Positions 54,734-63,030 of a DNA stretch of 64,000 nt are shown here, in pieces. Source of the stretch: Stakelama marina (lineage in GTDB: Bacteria; Pseudomonadota; Alphaproteobacteria; Sphingomonadales; Sphingomonadaceae); contig NZ_JAGRQC010000001.1 of assembly GCF_018122655.1 (NCBI RefSeq), forward strand, positions 124,001 to 188,000. The letters are read 5' to 3'. A program made the translations under genes and the position numbers. The notes beneath the pieces are model-generated. The model did no database searches. It was not told where the DNA came from and saw nothing but the letters and a program-made list of their open reading frames with translations. Position 1 is the stretch's first letter. Each line of letters begins with the position of its first letter.

Positions 54734-54737
54734 TCGT

Positions 54738-56105
54738 TCAGCCGACCTCGCGCGAGCGGGCGAGGTCGGCGACGATTGCCGCATGCGTGCCGCGGCGCAG
54801 CGGGTTGGCGATCATCACCAGCGCGGAGAGAATAAAGCCGATCGCCGGGATGAGGAGCATCGACCAGCGCATCCCGGCGAGCGTTTCCGCCGTCTGATCG
54901 GCATGCGCGACATAGCCGACGGCGGAATAGATCAGCCCCATCAGCCCGGCGGCGAGGCCCAGCGCCAGTTTCTGGATCAGCGCGGCCACGCCGAACGCCA
55001 TCGCCTCGACACGAACGCCCTGGCGATGCTCGCCATATTCTACCGTATCGGGCAGGATCGCCCAGAAGGCGAAGTTGACGCCGACCACACCGGCCTGCAT
55101 CGCGACGAGGAATGCCTGGGTGGCGATCGCGCCGCCGCCGCGAAGCGCGGTGTACGCACCGATCGCCGACAGCGCCACGGCGGTGCTCACGAACCAGATC
55201 GCACGCGTGCCGATGCGCCGCTCGACGACCATCCATAGCGGGACGAACGCGGTTCCTGCGACCGCCATCAGTGCCAGAGCGGCCGACCCCGCTGCGGTGT
55301 CGCCGATCGAATAGGTGAAATAATAGAGCACCGATTTGGTCAGGATCGTTACCCCGATGACGATTGCGACCATCGCGAGATTCAGCGTCACGAAGGCGCG
55401 GTTGCGCAGCAGCACCCTGGCGCAGACGGCGAGCGAGTGGCGCGTCTGCGTTGTCGCTACGGGGAGCCGCTCGGGCGTTTTCGCAGCCACCATGAGCAGG
55501 ATCGCCGTCGCAGCCAGTGCGAATATTATGGCTGCCGTCAGAAAGCTCCCTGTGCTTTCCGACGCCTGTCCGAACAGCAGGCCGATACGCGGTGTGAATA
55601 GCGCGACCGCACCGGCCGCCGCCGTGCCGAACAGCATCCGCAGTCCCGATATCGTCGCGCGGTCGCGGCTGTTGTCGCTGATCCGCGTGGTGAGCGCCGA
55701 ATAGGGCACGTTGACCGTGGCATAGAGCGTCCGAAACAGGAAATGGACGGCGAGCGCGAACACGGTCAACGCGGCCAGACCGAAGGGCGGCGCAAAATAG
55801 AGCAGGATGAAGGCGAGGCCGAGCGGCACCGCGCCGCGCCCGACGAAGCGGCGATAGCCCCCCTGCGCGCCCGACCTTTCGGCACGCAGGCCCACGGCGA
55901 GATCGGCGAGCCCGTCCCAGAAAGAGCCGATCATATAGACGAGCCCGGCCGTCGCGGCGGGCAGGCCAAGCGTTTCGGTATAGAAAAAGAACAGGTAGAA
56001 GATCAGGCTCTGCCAATAGAGATTGCAGGCGAAATCGCCCGACGCGAATAGCGTCAGCCGGCCCCAGCCGAGCCGATTGCTCTCCTGAACCTTGTCAGCA
56101 TCCAT
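54738..56105 (-). CDS. GPH-type sugar-cation symporter (MFS)
   Basis: The 455-residue protein has about 12 membrane spans and the glycoside-pentoside-hexuronide symporter features: GSFWDGLADLAVGLRAERS near the first loop and NVPYSALTTRISDNSRDRAT. These transporters import sugars with Na+ or H+ across the inner membrane. It is convergent with bglX (4 bp gap), consistent with uptake of the glucose or disaccharide that enzyme yields. ATG 56105 has GCAGGGA upstream; ATG 56147 is an alternative but has no clear ribosome site. Confidence 0.88.
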   Translation of the reverse strand: MDADKVQESNRLGWGRLTLFASGDFACNLYWQSLIFYLFFFYTETLGLPAATAGLVYMIGSFWDGLADLAVGLRAERSGAQGGYRRFVGRGAVPLGLAFILLYFAPPFGLAALTVFALAVHFLFRTLYATVNVPYSALTTRISDNSRDRATISGLRMLFGTAAAGAVALFTPRIGLLFGQASESTGSFLTAAIIFALAATAILLMVAAKTPERLPVATTQTRHSLAVCARVLLRNRAFVTLNLAMVAIVIGVTILTKSVLYYFTYSIGDTAAGSAALALMAVAGTAFVPLWMVVERRIGTRAIWFVSTAVALSAIGAYTALRGGGAIATQAFLVAMQAGVVGVNFAFWAILPDTVEYGEHRQGVRVEAMAFGVAALIQKLALGLAAGLMGLIYSAVGYVAHADQTAETLAGMRWSMLLIPAIGFILSALVMIANPLRRGTHAAIVADLARSREVG

Positions 56106-56235
56106 GCACCATCCCTGCCTCAGCCATCGCCTGTCCGCCAGCGGCAAATATCTGCGCTGCGTTCACGCTTTGTAATCAGTCTCATGGCAAGACGATGCCG
56201 GGGAATTGAACGGGCCTTGCCCGTCAAACGGGGGA

Positions 56236-58752
56236 ATGGTGAGGACGTTGACGCAGCAAAGAATAGCCTTGATCGCGCCCAGACCGGCGAAATTGAGCGA
56301 GATGCCCGATGCGCTTGCGGCAATCGAGGAATCGGGCGTCTACAGTAATGGCGGTCCGGTCGTCTCAGCCTTCGAACGCGAGATTGTCGAGCGTCTGTAC
56401 GACGGACGCGGTGCTGCGCTCGCTGTGGCCAATGCGACGGTCGGACTGATGATCGCGATACGCCAGGCGGCGGGCCGCAACTGGCGCGGCGAACGCTTTG
56501 CGATGATGCCGAGCTTTACCTTTGCCGCCACCGCGCACGCCGCCGAATGGGCGGGGCTGACGCCACTGCTGATCGATTCCGATCCCGACGACTGGGCGGC
56601 GAGCGCCGCTGCGGAAGAGGATGCCTTGCGCCGCTATGGCGACCGGATCGCGGTGGTCGTGCCCTATGCGACGTTCGGCAATTGTATCGACCTCGACCGG
56701 TACCGGGTGATGGCCGAGCGCCATGCGATTGGCGTGGTGGTCGATGCGGCGGCTTCGCTCGGTGCGCTCGATGTCGATGGGCTGGGATTCGGTGCGGGCG
56801 CGCCCTTCGCTACCATATTCTCGATGCACGCGACCAAGACGTTCGCCACGGCTGAGGGCGGGCTGATCTATTGCGGCGATGCCGACCGGGTGGCCGATCT
56901 GCGTCATATGGCGAATTTCGGATTTGGCGAGCACCGTTTGGCGACGATGCCGGGCCTGAACGCCAAGATGCCCGAAGTTCTGGGTCTGCTCGCAGCTGAG
57001 AAGCTGGCGGATTTCGACCGGGTCGCGGCTCATCGCGCGGAACTCGAAACATCGTATCGTGAACGTCTGGGCGGGTTCACCCTGCAGCGTCTCCGCGGAA
57101 AGCGACCGACGGCACAATTCCAGACGGTGTTGCTTCCGCGCGACCTCGCCGAACGACGCGACGACATCGTCGCTTTGCTCGGCGAAGCGGGGGTGGGCGC
57201 GGCACATTATTTCAGCCCGCATCTCGCACAGCAGCCCTATTTCCGCGACGAAGCAGTCGCCGAGCCGACGCCAGTGGCCGATGACATCGGCGCACGGTGC
57301 ATCAGCCTGCCGCTCCACGATGCGATGTCGCGGGAAGATGTGGCGACGGTATGCGACGCGCTGGTCGCGGCGTGCGAGAAATCTGCCGCGCCGTCACGGA
57401 TTCTGTCGGGCCATTTCCCGACCACGGCCCGGCGGCATCGCACGCTGGTCGTCGGCGGCGGGCCTGCGGGTATCGCGCTGCTAACGGCTGCGGCAAAGAA
57501 TGGAAAGCTGGAAGATCTGGCGCGCGCGGGGCTGACGCTGGTCGAGCATGGATCGACGCTCGGTGGCGGTATGCTGGGCGAATATGCCATCAGGTCGGAC
57601 AGCACGGCAGAGACCTTTCTTTCGGCGGTCAAGGACAGTCCTTATCCGTCGCTGGCGGCGCTTGCCGAGCATCCCGGCGGCGTCGATATCGCCCGCTATC
57701 GCGACGCGCTGGGTGTCCCGCTGGCCCGGACGCCGCCGTTCCTGCGGGCGCTTGGCGATCGGCTCGCGGAGATCACGGTCGAACACGGCGCTAATATCGC
57801 GATGGAAAGCGAAGTTCTTGGTGCGCAACGCGTGCGTGGCGGCGGCTGGCGCGCGCGCATTCGCGATCGCCGCGACGGCAGCGAGCGCGAATTGCTGACC
57901 GACCGGCTGGTGATCGCAACCGGCGGCTATCAATGCACGGAGAGCATCGCGGACCAGCGGATCGACGGTGTCACGCTTCGCGATCTGGCGGGCGACCGGC
58001 TGGTGCCCGGCGACGAAGCGCTGCGGCTGGGTGGAATCGAGCGGCTTCGTGAGCGGCTGAGCGATGTGCGCGCACCGAAAATCGCGGTCATCGGAGCATC
58101 GACCAGCGCGGTCGCGGCGGTCACTCTGCTCTTGAAGGCGAACCCTGCGTTCGCTCTGGGGCAAGGGGCCATCACCTTGCTTCACCGCCAGAAATTGCGA
58201 CCCTTCTACCCTTCGGCAGAGGCGGCGCATGCCGATGGATTCGATGATTTCGGGCCCGACGATATCTGCCCGGTCAGCGGGTTCGTCTATCGGCTGGGCG
58301 GTTTCCGGCTCGAGGCGCGCGAGCTGGTGCTCAGGATGCTGGGGATCGGCGGGCGTGCGCCCGATCCGCGCCTTGCACTCCACCATCTGGGCGATGCCGA
58401 CCCCGATGCGCGGCGGATCGTTGCCGATGCCGATATCGTCATCGGTGCGCTCGGATACCGTCCGCGCGCGCTCCCGCTGTTCGACACGCAAGGCAACCGG
58501 ATCGCGCTTGCCGCCGATGCCGCCGGCCGGCCGCGACTCGTCGACCAGCGCTGCCGGGTGATCGACGCGCGTGGAAAGCCGCTGCCCGGTGCGTTCGGCA
58601 TCGGACTGGCGGCAGGCTTCGTGCCCGAAGGGCAACTGGGCGGGGAGCGTAGTTTCCGCGGCAAGGCGAACGGGCTCTGGCTGTGGCAGAACGACGTCGG
58701 ATTGATGATTGTCGACCAGCTCCTCGAAGAAGCGAGACGGGCCGCGGCATGA
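56236..58752 (+). CDS. Fusion of DegT-type PLP aminotransferase and FAD/NAD(P) oxidoreductase
   Basis: The 838-residue product joins two enzymes. Residues 1 to about 385 are a DegT/DnrJ/EryC1/StrS sugar-aminotransferase fold: AVANATVGLMIAIRQ, MPSFTFAATAHAAEWAG, and PLP-binding Lys201 in SMHATKTFATAEGG. From about 400 on is a flavoprotein with dinucleotide motifs LVVGGGPAGIALL (about 402) and KIAVIGASTSAVAA (about 614). It resembles flavin monooxygenase or lysine/ornithine-hydroxylase-like enzymes. An aminated intermediate could thus be oxidised by the same polypeptide. ATG 56236 is a best guess; GTG 56239 and TTG 56248 are alternatives. The stop overlaps the next gene by four bases. I know of no characterised protein of this build. 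Domain calls are sure, the product is unknown. Confidence 0.82.
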   Translation: MVRTLTQQRIALIAPRPAKLSEMPDALAAIEESGVYSNGGPVVSAFEREIVERLYDGRGAALAVANATVGLMIAIRQAAGRNWRGERFAMMPSFTFAATAHAAEWAGLTPLLIDSDPDDWAASAAAEEDALRRYGDRIAVVVPYATFGNCIDLDRYRVMAERHAIGVVVDAAASLGALDVDGLGFGAGAPFATIFSMHATKTFATAEGGLIYCGDADRVADLRHMANFGFGEHRLATMPGLNAKMPEVLGLLAAEKLADFDRVAAHRAELETSYRERLGGFTLQRLRGKRPTAQFQTVLLPRDLAERRDDIVALLGEAGVGAAHYFSPHLAQQPYFRDEAVAEPTPVADDIGARCISLPLHDAMSREDVATVCDALVAACEKSAAPSRILSGHFPTTARRHRTLVVGGGPAGIALLTAAAKNGKLEDLARAGLTLVEHGSTLGGGMLGEYAIRSDSTAETFLSAVKDSPYPSLAALAEHPGGVDIARYRDALGVPLARTPPFLRALGDRLAEITVEHGANIAMESEVLGAQRVRGGGWRARIRDRRDGSERELLTDRLVIATGGYQCTESIADQRIDGVTLRDLAGDRLVPGDEALRLGGIERLRERLSDVRAPKIAVIGASTSAVAAVTLLLKANPAFALGQGAITLLHRQKLRPFYPSAEAAHADGFDDFGPDDICPVSGFVYRLGGFRLEARELVLRMLGIGGRAPDPRLALHHLGDADPDARRIVADADIVIGALGYRPRALPLFDTQGNRIALAADAAGRPRLVDQRCRVIDARGKPLPGAFGIGLAAGFVPEGQLGGERSFRGKANGLWLWQNDVGLMIVDQLLEEARRAAA

Positions 58753-59792
58753 CGACTTCGCCCACGGTCAGCGTCATTATGGCGGCCTATAATGGCGCGC
58801 CGCTGATCGCGGAAACGCTCGACAGCCTGCACGCGCAGACGATGAGCGATTTCGAAGTGGTGATCGTCGATGACTGTTCGTCCGACGATACCGGAGCGCT
58901 CGTCCGCGCTTATGGCGACCCCAGGCTGCGACTGATCCGTGCCGAAAGCAATGGCGGTCCCGTCGCCGCGCGCAATCGCGCCTTTGTCGAGGCGAGGGGG
59001 CGTTATGTCGCGGGGCTCGACCATGATGATCTGTGCCGGCCGGATCGGTTCGCGCGGCAGGTGGCGTTTCTGAACGATCATCCCGATACCGTCCTCGTCG
59101 CCACGGGGTCGCTGCTGCTGCAGGACGGCAAGCTGCTCCCGTCGCAGCGACCGCGCGGCGTGACGCCCGACCTGATCGACTGGATGATGCTGACACGCAA
59201 TCCGCTCGTCTGGTCGTCGGTGATGTTCCGGGCGGAGGCCGCGCGACAGCTCGACCCCTTCGAACGGCCCGACCGAATCTATGTCGAGGATTACGACCTG
59301 TATCACCGGTTGCGTGCATTCGGGCGCTTCGCCGAACTCGACGAGCCGCTGACCTATTACCGGGTCCATGCCGGTGGGCTTTCGAAACGATTTACCGACA
59401 TCATGCTGGAACAGGCGGGGGCGTTGCTGCGCGAAAGCCATGCGCTGTTGCTGGGACAGGCCGATGACGATGCGATCACGCGCATCATTCGGCACGTCAT
59501 GGCGCGCGAACCGGTGACCGAGCCCGGCGTGCTGCTTGCGCTGTTTGCGGATATTCAGCGGCTGCGAGACGCGTTTGTCGCTCGCAACGACCTCGATGCC
59601 ACGGCGCGCCGCGCGGTCGATGAGGACGTGTCGCAACTATGGTGGCGGATCAGCCGCGCCGCGGTGCGTTCGGGGTCGATGCCGCTGCACCGTGCAATGG
59701 CCACCCGGCCCGCAACCGTCCAATATGGTGCGGCGAAGTCGGGCGACCTGTTCGTATCCGAAATGATCGGCCGGATGCGGGCGCTGCGCTGA
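58749..59792 (+). CDS. Family 2 glycosyltransferase
   Basis: The 347-residue protein is a GT-A enzyme: VSVIMAAYNGAPLIAETLDS, VVIVDDCSSDDTGALV, NGGPVAARNRAF and the metal-binding LDHDD. The EDYDLYHRL element fits the catalytic base region. It has no membrane span. It transfers a sugar from a nucleotide donor, and its coupling to the aminotransferase-flavoprotein suggests one pathway, perhaps a decorated glycan or sugar-linked metabolite. The last third (about 225-347) is helical and not recognised. Confidence 0.9.
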   Translation: MTTSPTVSVIMAAYNGAPLIAETLDSLHAQTMSDFEVVIVDDCSSDDTGALVRAYGDPRLRLIRAESNGGPVAARNRAFVEARGRYVAGLDHDDLCRPDRFARQVAFLNDHPDTVLVATGSLLLQDGKLLPSQRPRGVTPDLIDWMMLTRNPLVWSSVMFRAEAARQLDPFERPDRIYVEDYDLYHRLRAFGRFAELDEPLTYYRVHAGGLSKRFTDIMLEQAGALLRESHALLLGQADDDAITRIIRHVMAREPVTEPGVLLALFADIQRLRDAFVARNDLDATARRAVDEDVSQLWWRISRAAVRSGSMPLHRAMATRPATVQYGAAKSGDLFVSEMIGRMRALR

Positions 59793-59819
59793 GCTGGAAG
59801 GCGCCATCGGGCAGAAACG

Positions 59820-60617
59820 TCAACGGCGAAGCCGGGCGATTTGATCCTCGAGCGCGGCGCGCGAAATCTCGCCGAAATGACTGGCGACGATATTGCCGTC
59901 GGCATCGATGAACAGCGTGATTGGAAACCCGCCGGCATGAACAGCCTGCGCGACCGCGCTTCGCTGATCGAGCACGACATGATCGGCGGGAATGTCGAGC
60001 CGCTTCAGGAAGGCGTCGACGCGGGGCGCATCCTCGCCCGAGTTGACCAGCAGGATGGGAACGTCCGATTTCGCTGCCGTCGCAGCGAGCATCGGCAATT
60101 CGCGCCGGCACGGCGGGCACCAGGTCGCCCACAGGTTCACGACGAAGGGCTTGCCCCGCATTGTTTCGATCGCAATCGGCGTGCCATCGGTTTGCGTCAC
60201 CACGGGCATCCGTGGCAGCGGCGTGGCGCGGGGCTGCAGCATCGCGGTGGCGAGATCGAAGGCCAGGGCGACCGCGCCCAGCGTTGCGAGCGCATAGCCC
60301 AGCCCCGCACCACGGCGGATCATCGCGACGAGCACCAGCGCTGCGGCAGCGACGCCCGGCCATAGCAGGAAACCGCCCTGCCAGAATGCGATCATCGCGA
60401 ACCAGTCGCCACGATAGGCGTCGAAATGCGCCGCGATATAGGCGATCCGCGCAACCACCAGTCCCGCCGCCGTCGCTGCCGACACTGGCGCACCGATATC
60501 GCGCCCCTTGCGCGCTGCCAGTCGGACGCTGAGCATGACGAATGCCGAAATGGCGAGGATCGCGAGCATTCGATCGACCGGAAAGGCGAACGGGCCGAGA
60601 TGGAGGATGTCGGTCAT
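59820..60617 (-). CDS. TlpA/DsbE-like thioredoxin with Lgt-like membrane N-domain
   Basis: The 265-residue protein has four or so membrane spans in its first 130 residues, with spacing and FAFPVDR/ARIAYI features like the start of prolipoprotein diacylglyceryl transferase. A periplasmic thioredoxin domain follows, with active site ATWCPPCRRELP. The thioredoxin half resembles TlpA/ResA, which keep cytochrome c haem-site cysteines reduced. That would suit a cell making a 21-haem cytochrome, but the gene is over 50 kb away. ATG 60617 or GTG 60635 could be the start. Confidence 0.82.
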   Translation of the reverse strand: MTDILHLGPFAFPVDRMLAILAISAFVMLSVRLAARKGRDIGAPVSAATAAGLVVARIAYIAAHFDAYRGDWFAMIAFWQGGFLLWPGVAAAALVLVAMIRRGAGLGYALATLGAVALAFDLATAMLQPRATPLPRMPVVTQTDGTPIAIETMRGKPFVVNLWATWCPPCRRELPMLAATAAKSDVPILLVNSGEDAPRVDAFLKRLDIPADHVVLDQRSAVAQAVHAGGFPITLFIDADGNIVASHFGEISRAALEDQIARLRR

Positions 60618-60699
60618 GCCTCCGCCCTTGCGCACGCTGCCTTAATGCCCGCTTAGCGGTGCTCGCCTCGGTTGCGCCCCAGCGCGTATCGACCCGCGT

Positions 60700-61032
60700 T
60701 CAGCGCCACTCGCCGGGAACCCAGTACCAGCCGCGATCCGATTGCCGCCAGCGACCCGGCAGCCATCGTTTGCCGCGCGGTGGATTCCGGTCCCAATAGC
60801 CACGCGTCCAGACGAACTGCGTTCCGGTCCATGTCCAATGCCCGTCGATCCACACCGCGATGGTCGATGGTCGCGGTGGTCGCCGCATCGCGGGGCGGGC
60901 AGGCGGGGCCTCGCGGACATAGATAGCCATGGCGCCGACAGCGGGGCCACGATGCCGATATGGGCGGTCCGCGCAGCCGGCGACGACAAGGATCAGCGAA
61001 CCCGCAGCCGCGATTTTCCATGTGAAAGACAT
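60700..61032 (-). CDS. WxxGxW-repeat lipoprotein
   Basis: The 110-residue protein has a signal peptide with lipobox VVAGC and ends with four WxxGxW repeats (WIDGHW, WTRGYW, WLPGRW, WVPGEW). This repeat (YXWGXW/BcpO-related) is common in small proteobacterial envelope proteins of unknown role. ATG 61032 has AAGGGA 9 nt upstream. It is followed by a gene-poor 80 bp and then the TlpA-like gene on the same strand. Confidence 0.8.
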   Translation of the reverse strand: MSFTWKIAAAGSLILVVAGCADRPYRHRGPAVGAMAIYVREAPPARPAMRRPPRPSTIAVWIDGHWTWTGTQFVWTRGYWDRNPPRGKRWLPGRWRQSDRGWYWVPGEWR

Positions 61033-61097
61033 TTCGCTTGGTCCCTTTGCTGTGATCAACCGCGCACGATGATTGGCCGGCCGCTGCCGCCGTGCGG

Positions 61098-61751
61098 TCA
61101 TTCGGGTGTGTCGACCCCCATTTCGCGGGCGCGGTCGCGCATCCGGGCATGCATCTCTTCGCGAAGGCGCTCGCGCTGCTGCGCGGTCTGTGCAGCGCGC
61201 ATCTGGCTATGGAACTCGGTGCGTTCGCGCTCGGTCATCAATTGCATCATCAGGTACCGGTTACGCGCCGCCGGGTTTCCAGAGGGCCCGAACGCTCCGG
61301 TCACGCCGAGTTCGCGGGCGCGTTCCTGAATCGTTGCCATGTGTTTCGCGCGGACGCGGTCACGCTCCGCTTGGCTGGTCGCGCCGCGCATTTCCTCGCG
61401 GAACCGGGCGCGCTCCGCATTTGTCAGCAGCGCGATGTCGCTCAGCCGCTCCTGCGCCGAGTCCGCAGCCAACAGACGGTCACGATCTCGGTCCCTGTCG
61501 CGATCCCTGTCCTGGTCGCCAAGAGTGTCGCGATCCCGGTCCCGATCCCGCATTCGATCCTGATCCGGAGCTCTTACGGTGTCTCGCATCCGGTCCTGCG
61601 TCTGCATCCGGTCCTGGCCGCTGATCGTCGGGGAAGGGGGTGCGGCGGGAGGGCGGGCACCTGCGTTTCCGTGTGTTTGGGCCAGGCCGCTGCCGGCGCC
61701 GAGAAGCATCGCCGAACCCGTCAATGCGGCGAGAAGCAAATCCTTGTTCAT
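61098..61751 (-). CDS. Secreted Asp-Arg-repeat protein of unknown function
   Basis: The 217-residue protein has a signal peptide ending SGLAQ, a Pro-rich stretch, a low-complexity tract of DR/DRMR dipeptides (about 48-95), and then two similar helical repeats. Both read roughly ERxxFxxxMRxAxxxxxRxxxRxxHMxxxxxRAREMGV, ending near 150 and 213. It is highly charged and probably periplasmic, perhaps binding polyanions or metals; this is conjecture. ATG 61751 has GGAGG 6 nt upstream. No known family is claimed. Confidence 0.7.
   Translation of the reverse strand: MNKDLLLAALTGSAMLLGAGSGLAQTHGNAGARPPAAPPSPTISGQDRMQTQDRMRDTVRAPDQDRMRDRDRDRDTLGDQDRDRDRDRDRDRLLAADSAQERLSDIALLTNAERARFREEMRGATSQAERDRVRAKHMATIQERARELGVTGAFGPSGNPAARNRYLMMQLMTERERTEFHSQMRAAQTAQQRERLREEMHARMRDRAREMGVDTPE
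61478..61560 (-). repeat. Short tandem repeat encoding DR dipeptides
   Basis: The DNA is a degenerate array of six-base CGGGAT/CGCGAC-like units on the minus strand, coding for alternating Asp-Arg in the secreted protein at 61098-61751. Such tracts can slip and change length between strains. Confidence 0.65.
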
Positions 61752-61820
61752 CACGTACCTCCGGAATCTATCGTGCGATCAAATGCGCCGGTCACCCCCG
61801 ACGCTTGGATATTGCCCAGG

Positions 61821-62000
61821 TCAGCCGGGCGGTTGCCATTCGCCCGGGCTGGAGTCGGGCCAATCGCTGTCGGGCGTATCGGGTATGATTTCGGGCGGTT
61901 CGCCGGGCGGGCGCTCTGCAGGCGATGTACCGGGCGGCCGTTCGGGGGGTGCCTGCGGCTCGATGCGGTCCGGGCCGGGGGTAAGTGGTGGCTTGGGCAT
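61821..62000 (-). CDS. Small proline-rich protein
   Basis: The 59-residue product starts MPKPPLTPGP and is almost entirely Pro, Glu, Gly and Asp (PPERPPG, AERPPGEPPE). A strong GGAGGAG lies 6 nt before ATG 62000, which is the main support for a real gene. No signal peptide or known domain is visible. It starts 14 nt after the stop of the SDR gene on the same strand, so they may be co-transcribed. Similar short Pro-rich ORFs exist in sphingomonads, but I cannot assign a role. Confidence 0.5.
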   Translation of the reverse strand: MPKPPLTPGPDRIEPQAPPERPPGTSPAERPPGEPPEIIPDTPDSDWPDSSPGEWQPPG

Positions 62001-62014
62001 CGTGTCTCCTCCCG

Positions 62015-62776
62015 TCAGCCTGCGGTCCAGCCGCCATCGACGGGCAGCGCATGGCCGGTGACGAAGCTGGCGCGGTCGCTGCACAGCCAGAATACCGCGT
62101 CGGCAATTTCTTCGGGGTGACCGATGCGCCCGACCGGCTCGGTCGCTTCCATCGCTTCGCGGCCACCCTCGGTGGAGGACATGTACCGTTCCAGCATCGG
62201 CGTCTCGATCGCGCCGGGGCAGACGGCGTTGACGCGGATATTCTGTCGCGCATGTTCAAGCGCGGCGGTGCGCGTCAGGCCGATCACACCGTGCTTCGAC
62301 GCCACATAGGCGGGAATCCCCGGCATACCGATCAAACCCGCGACCGAAGAGCAATTGACGATCACGCCGTGGCCCTGCTGCGCCATATGTTTCAGTTCGG
62401 CGCGCAGACACAGCCAAACACCGCGTAGATTCACCGCGATTATCCGGTCGAAATTATCAGCCGTGCATTCGGTCGTAGCGCCTTGTTCGCCCTCGATACC
62501 GGCATTGTTGAACGCAGCATCGATCCCGCCCAGCTCCGCCGTCACATCCTCCAACAATGCCGCGACATCGGCTTCGTCGGAAACGTCGCAGCGGAAAAAG
62601 GCGCAAGTCGCGCCATCGCGCGACAGCGCCTCGGCGGCACGTCGGCCATGTTCTTCGTCGCGGTCGACAAGCGCGACCGACCAGCCCTCGTTGTGAAACC
62701 GTTCGGCCGTGGCTTTTCCGATACCCGAACCGGCGCCGGTAATGAGGATGGTGCGTGCATCGTGCGGGTTGGTCAT
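62015..62776 (-). CDS. SDR-family NAD(P)-dependent oxidoreductase
   Basis: The 253-residue enzyme has the Rossmann motif TGAGSGIGKATAERF, NNAGIEG, catalytic Ser in NCSSVAGLIG and YVASK. It is a classical short-chain dehydrogenase acting on an alcohol or ketone that cannot be specified. ATG 62776 has GGAGG 5 nt upstream; an ATG two codons earlier lacks proper spacing. Next genes downstream are the small proline-rich and the DR-repeat proteins. Upstream lie 254 bp without a gene, with only a doubtful 44-codon ORF. Confidence 0.93.
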   Translation of the reverse strand: MTNPHDARTILITGAGSGIGKATAERFHNEGWSVALVDRDEEHGRRAAEALSRDGATCAFFRCDVSDEADVAALLEDVTAELGGIDAAFNNAGIEGEQGATTECTADNFDRIIAVNLRGVWLCLRAELKHMAQQGHGVIVNCSSVAGLIGMPGIPAYVASKHGVIGLTRTAALEHARQNIRVNAVCPGAIETPMLERYMSSTEGGREAMEATEPVGRIGHPEEIADAVFWLCSDRASFVTGHALPVDGGWTAG

Positions 62777-63030
62777 GTCCACCTCCTGTGCGGGAGATGA
62801 TCGGTCACGGCCGAAGCGCCCGGAATCGGGATTTCTACGGACGCAATCGTCCGATCCGCAAACAACCGGATAGCGGTGCGCGCGAACCCCGCCGCATGAA
62901 GCGGTTCGATATGGCTGACATCCTCATGTTTCCGGAACGGCGCACGGACAGCCGGATCGTCTGGCCGTCATGTCCATCCGCACCGTGTCGCCGCGCATCG
63001 CGCGGTGCCGGCATCAGGGGGAGCCGCTGA

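Noticed and set aside
62896-63030. Short ORF of 44 codons just before the VIT/CCC1 gene
   Set aside because: It ends next to the VIT ATG and could be a leader peptide, but it has no ribosome site, no known motif and Arg/Ser-rich composition, so I did not call it.
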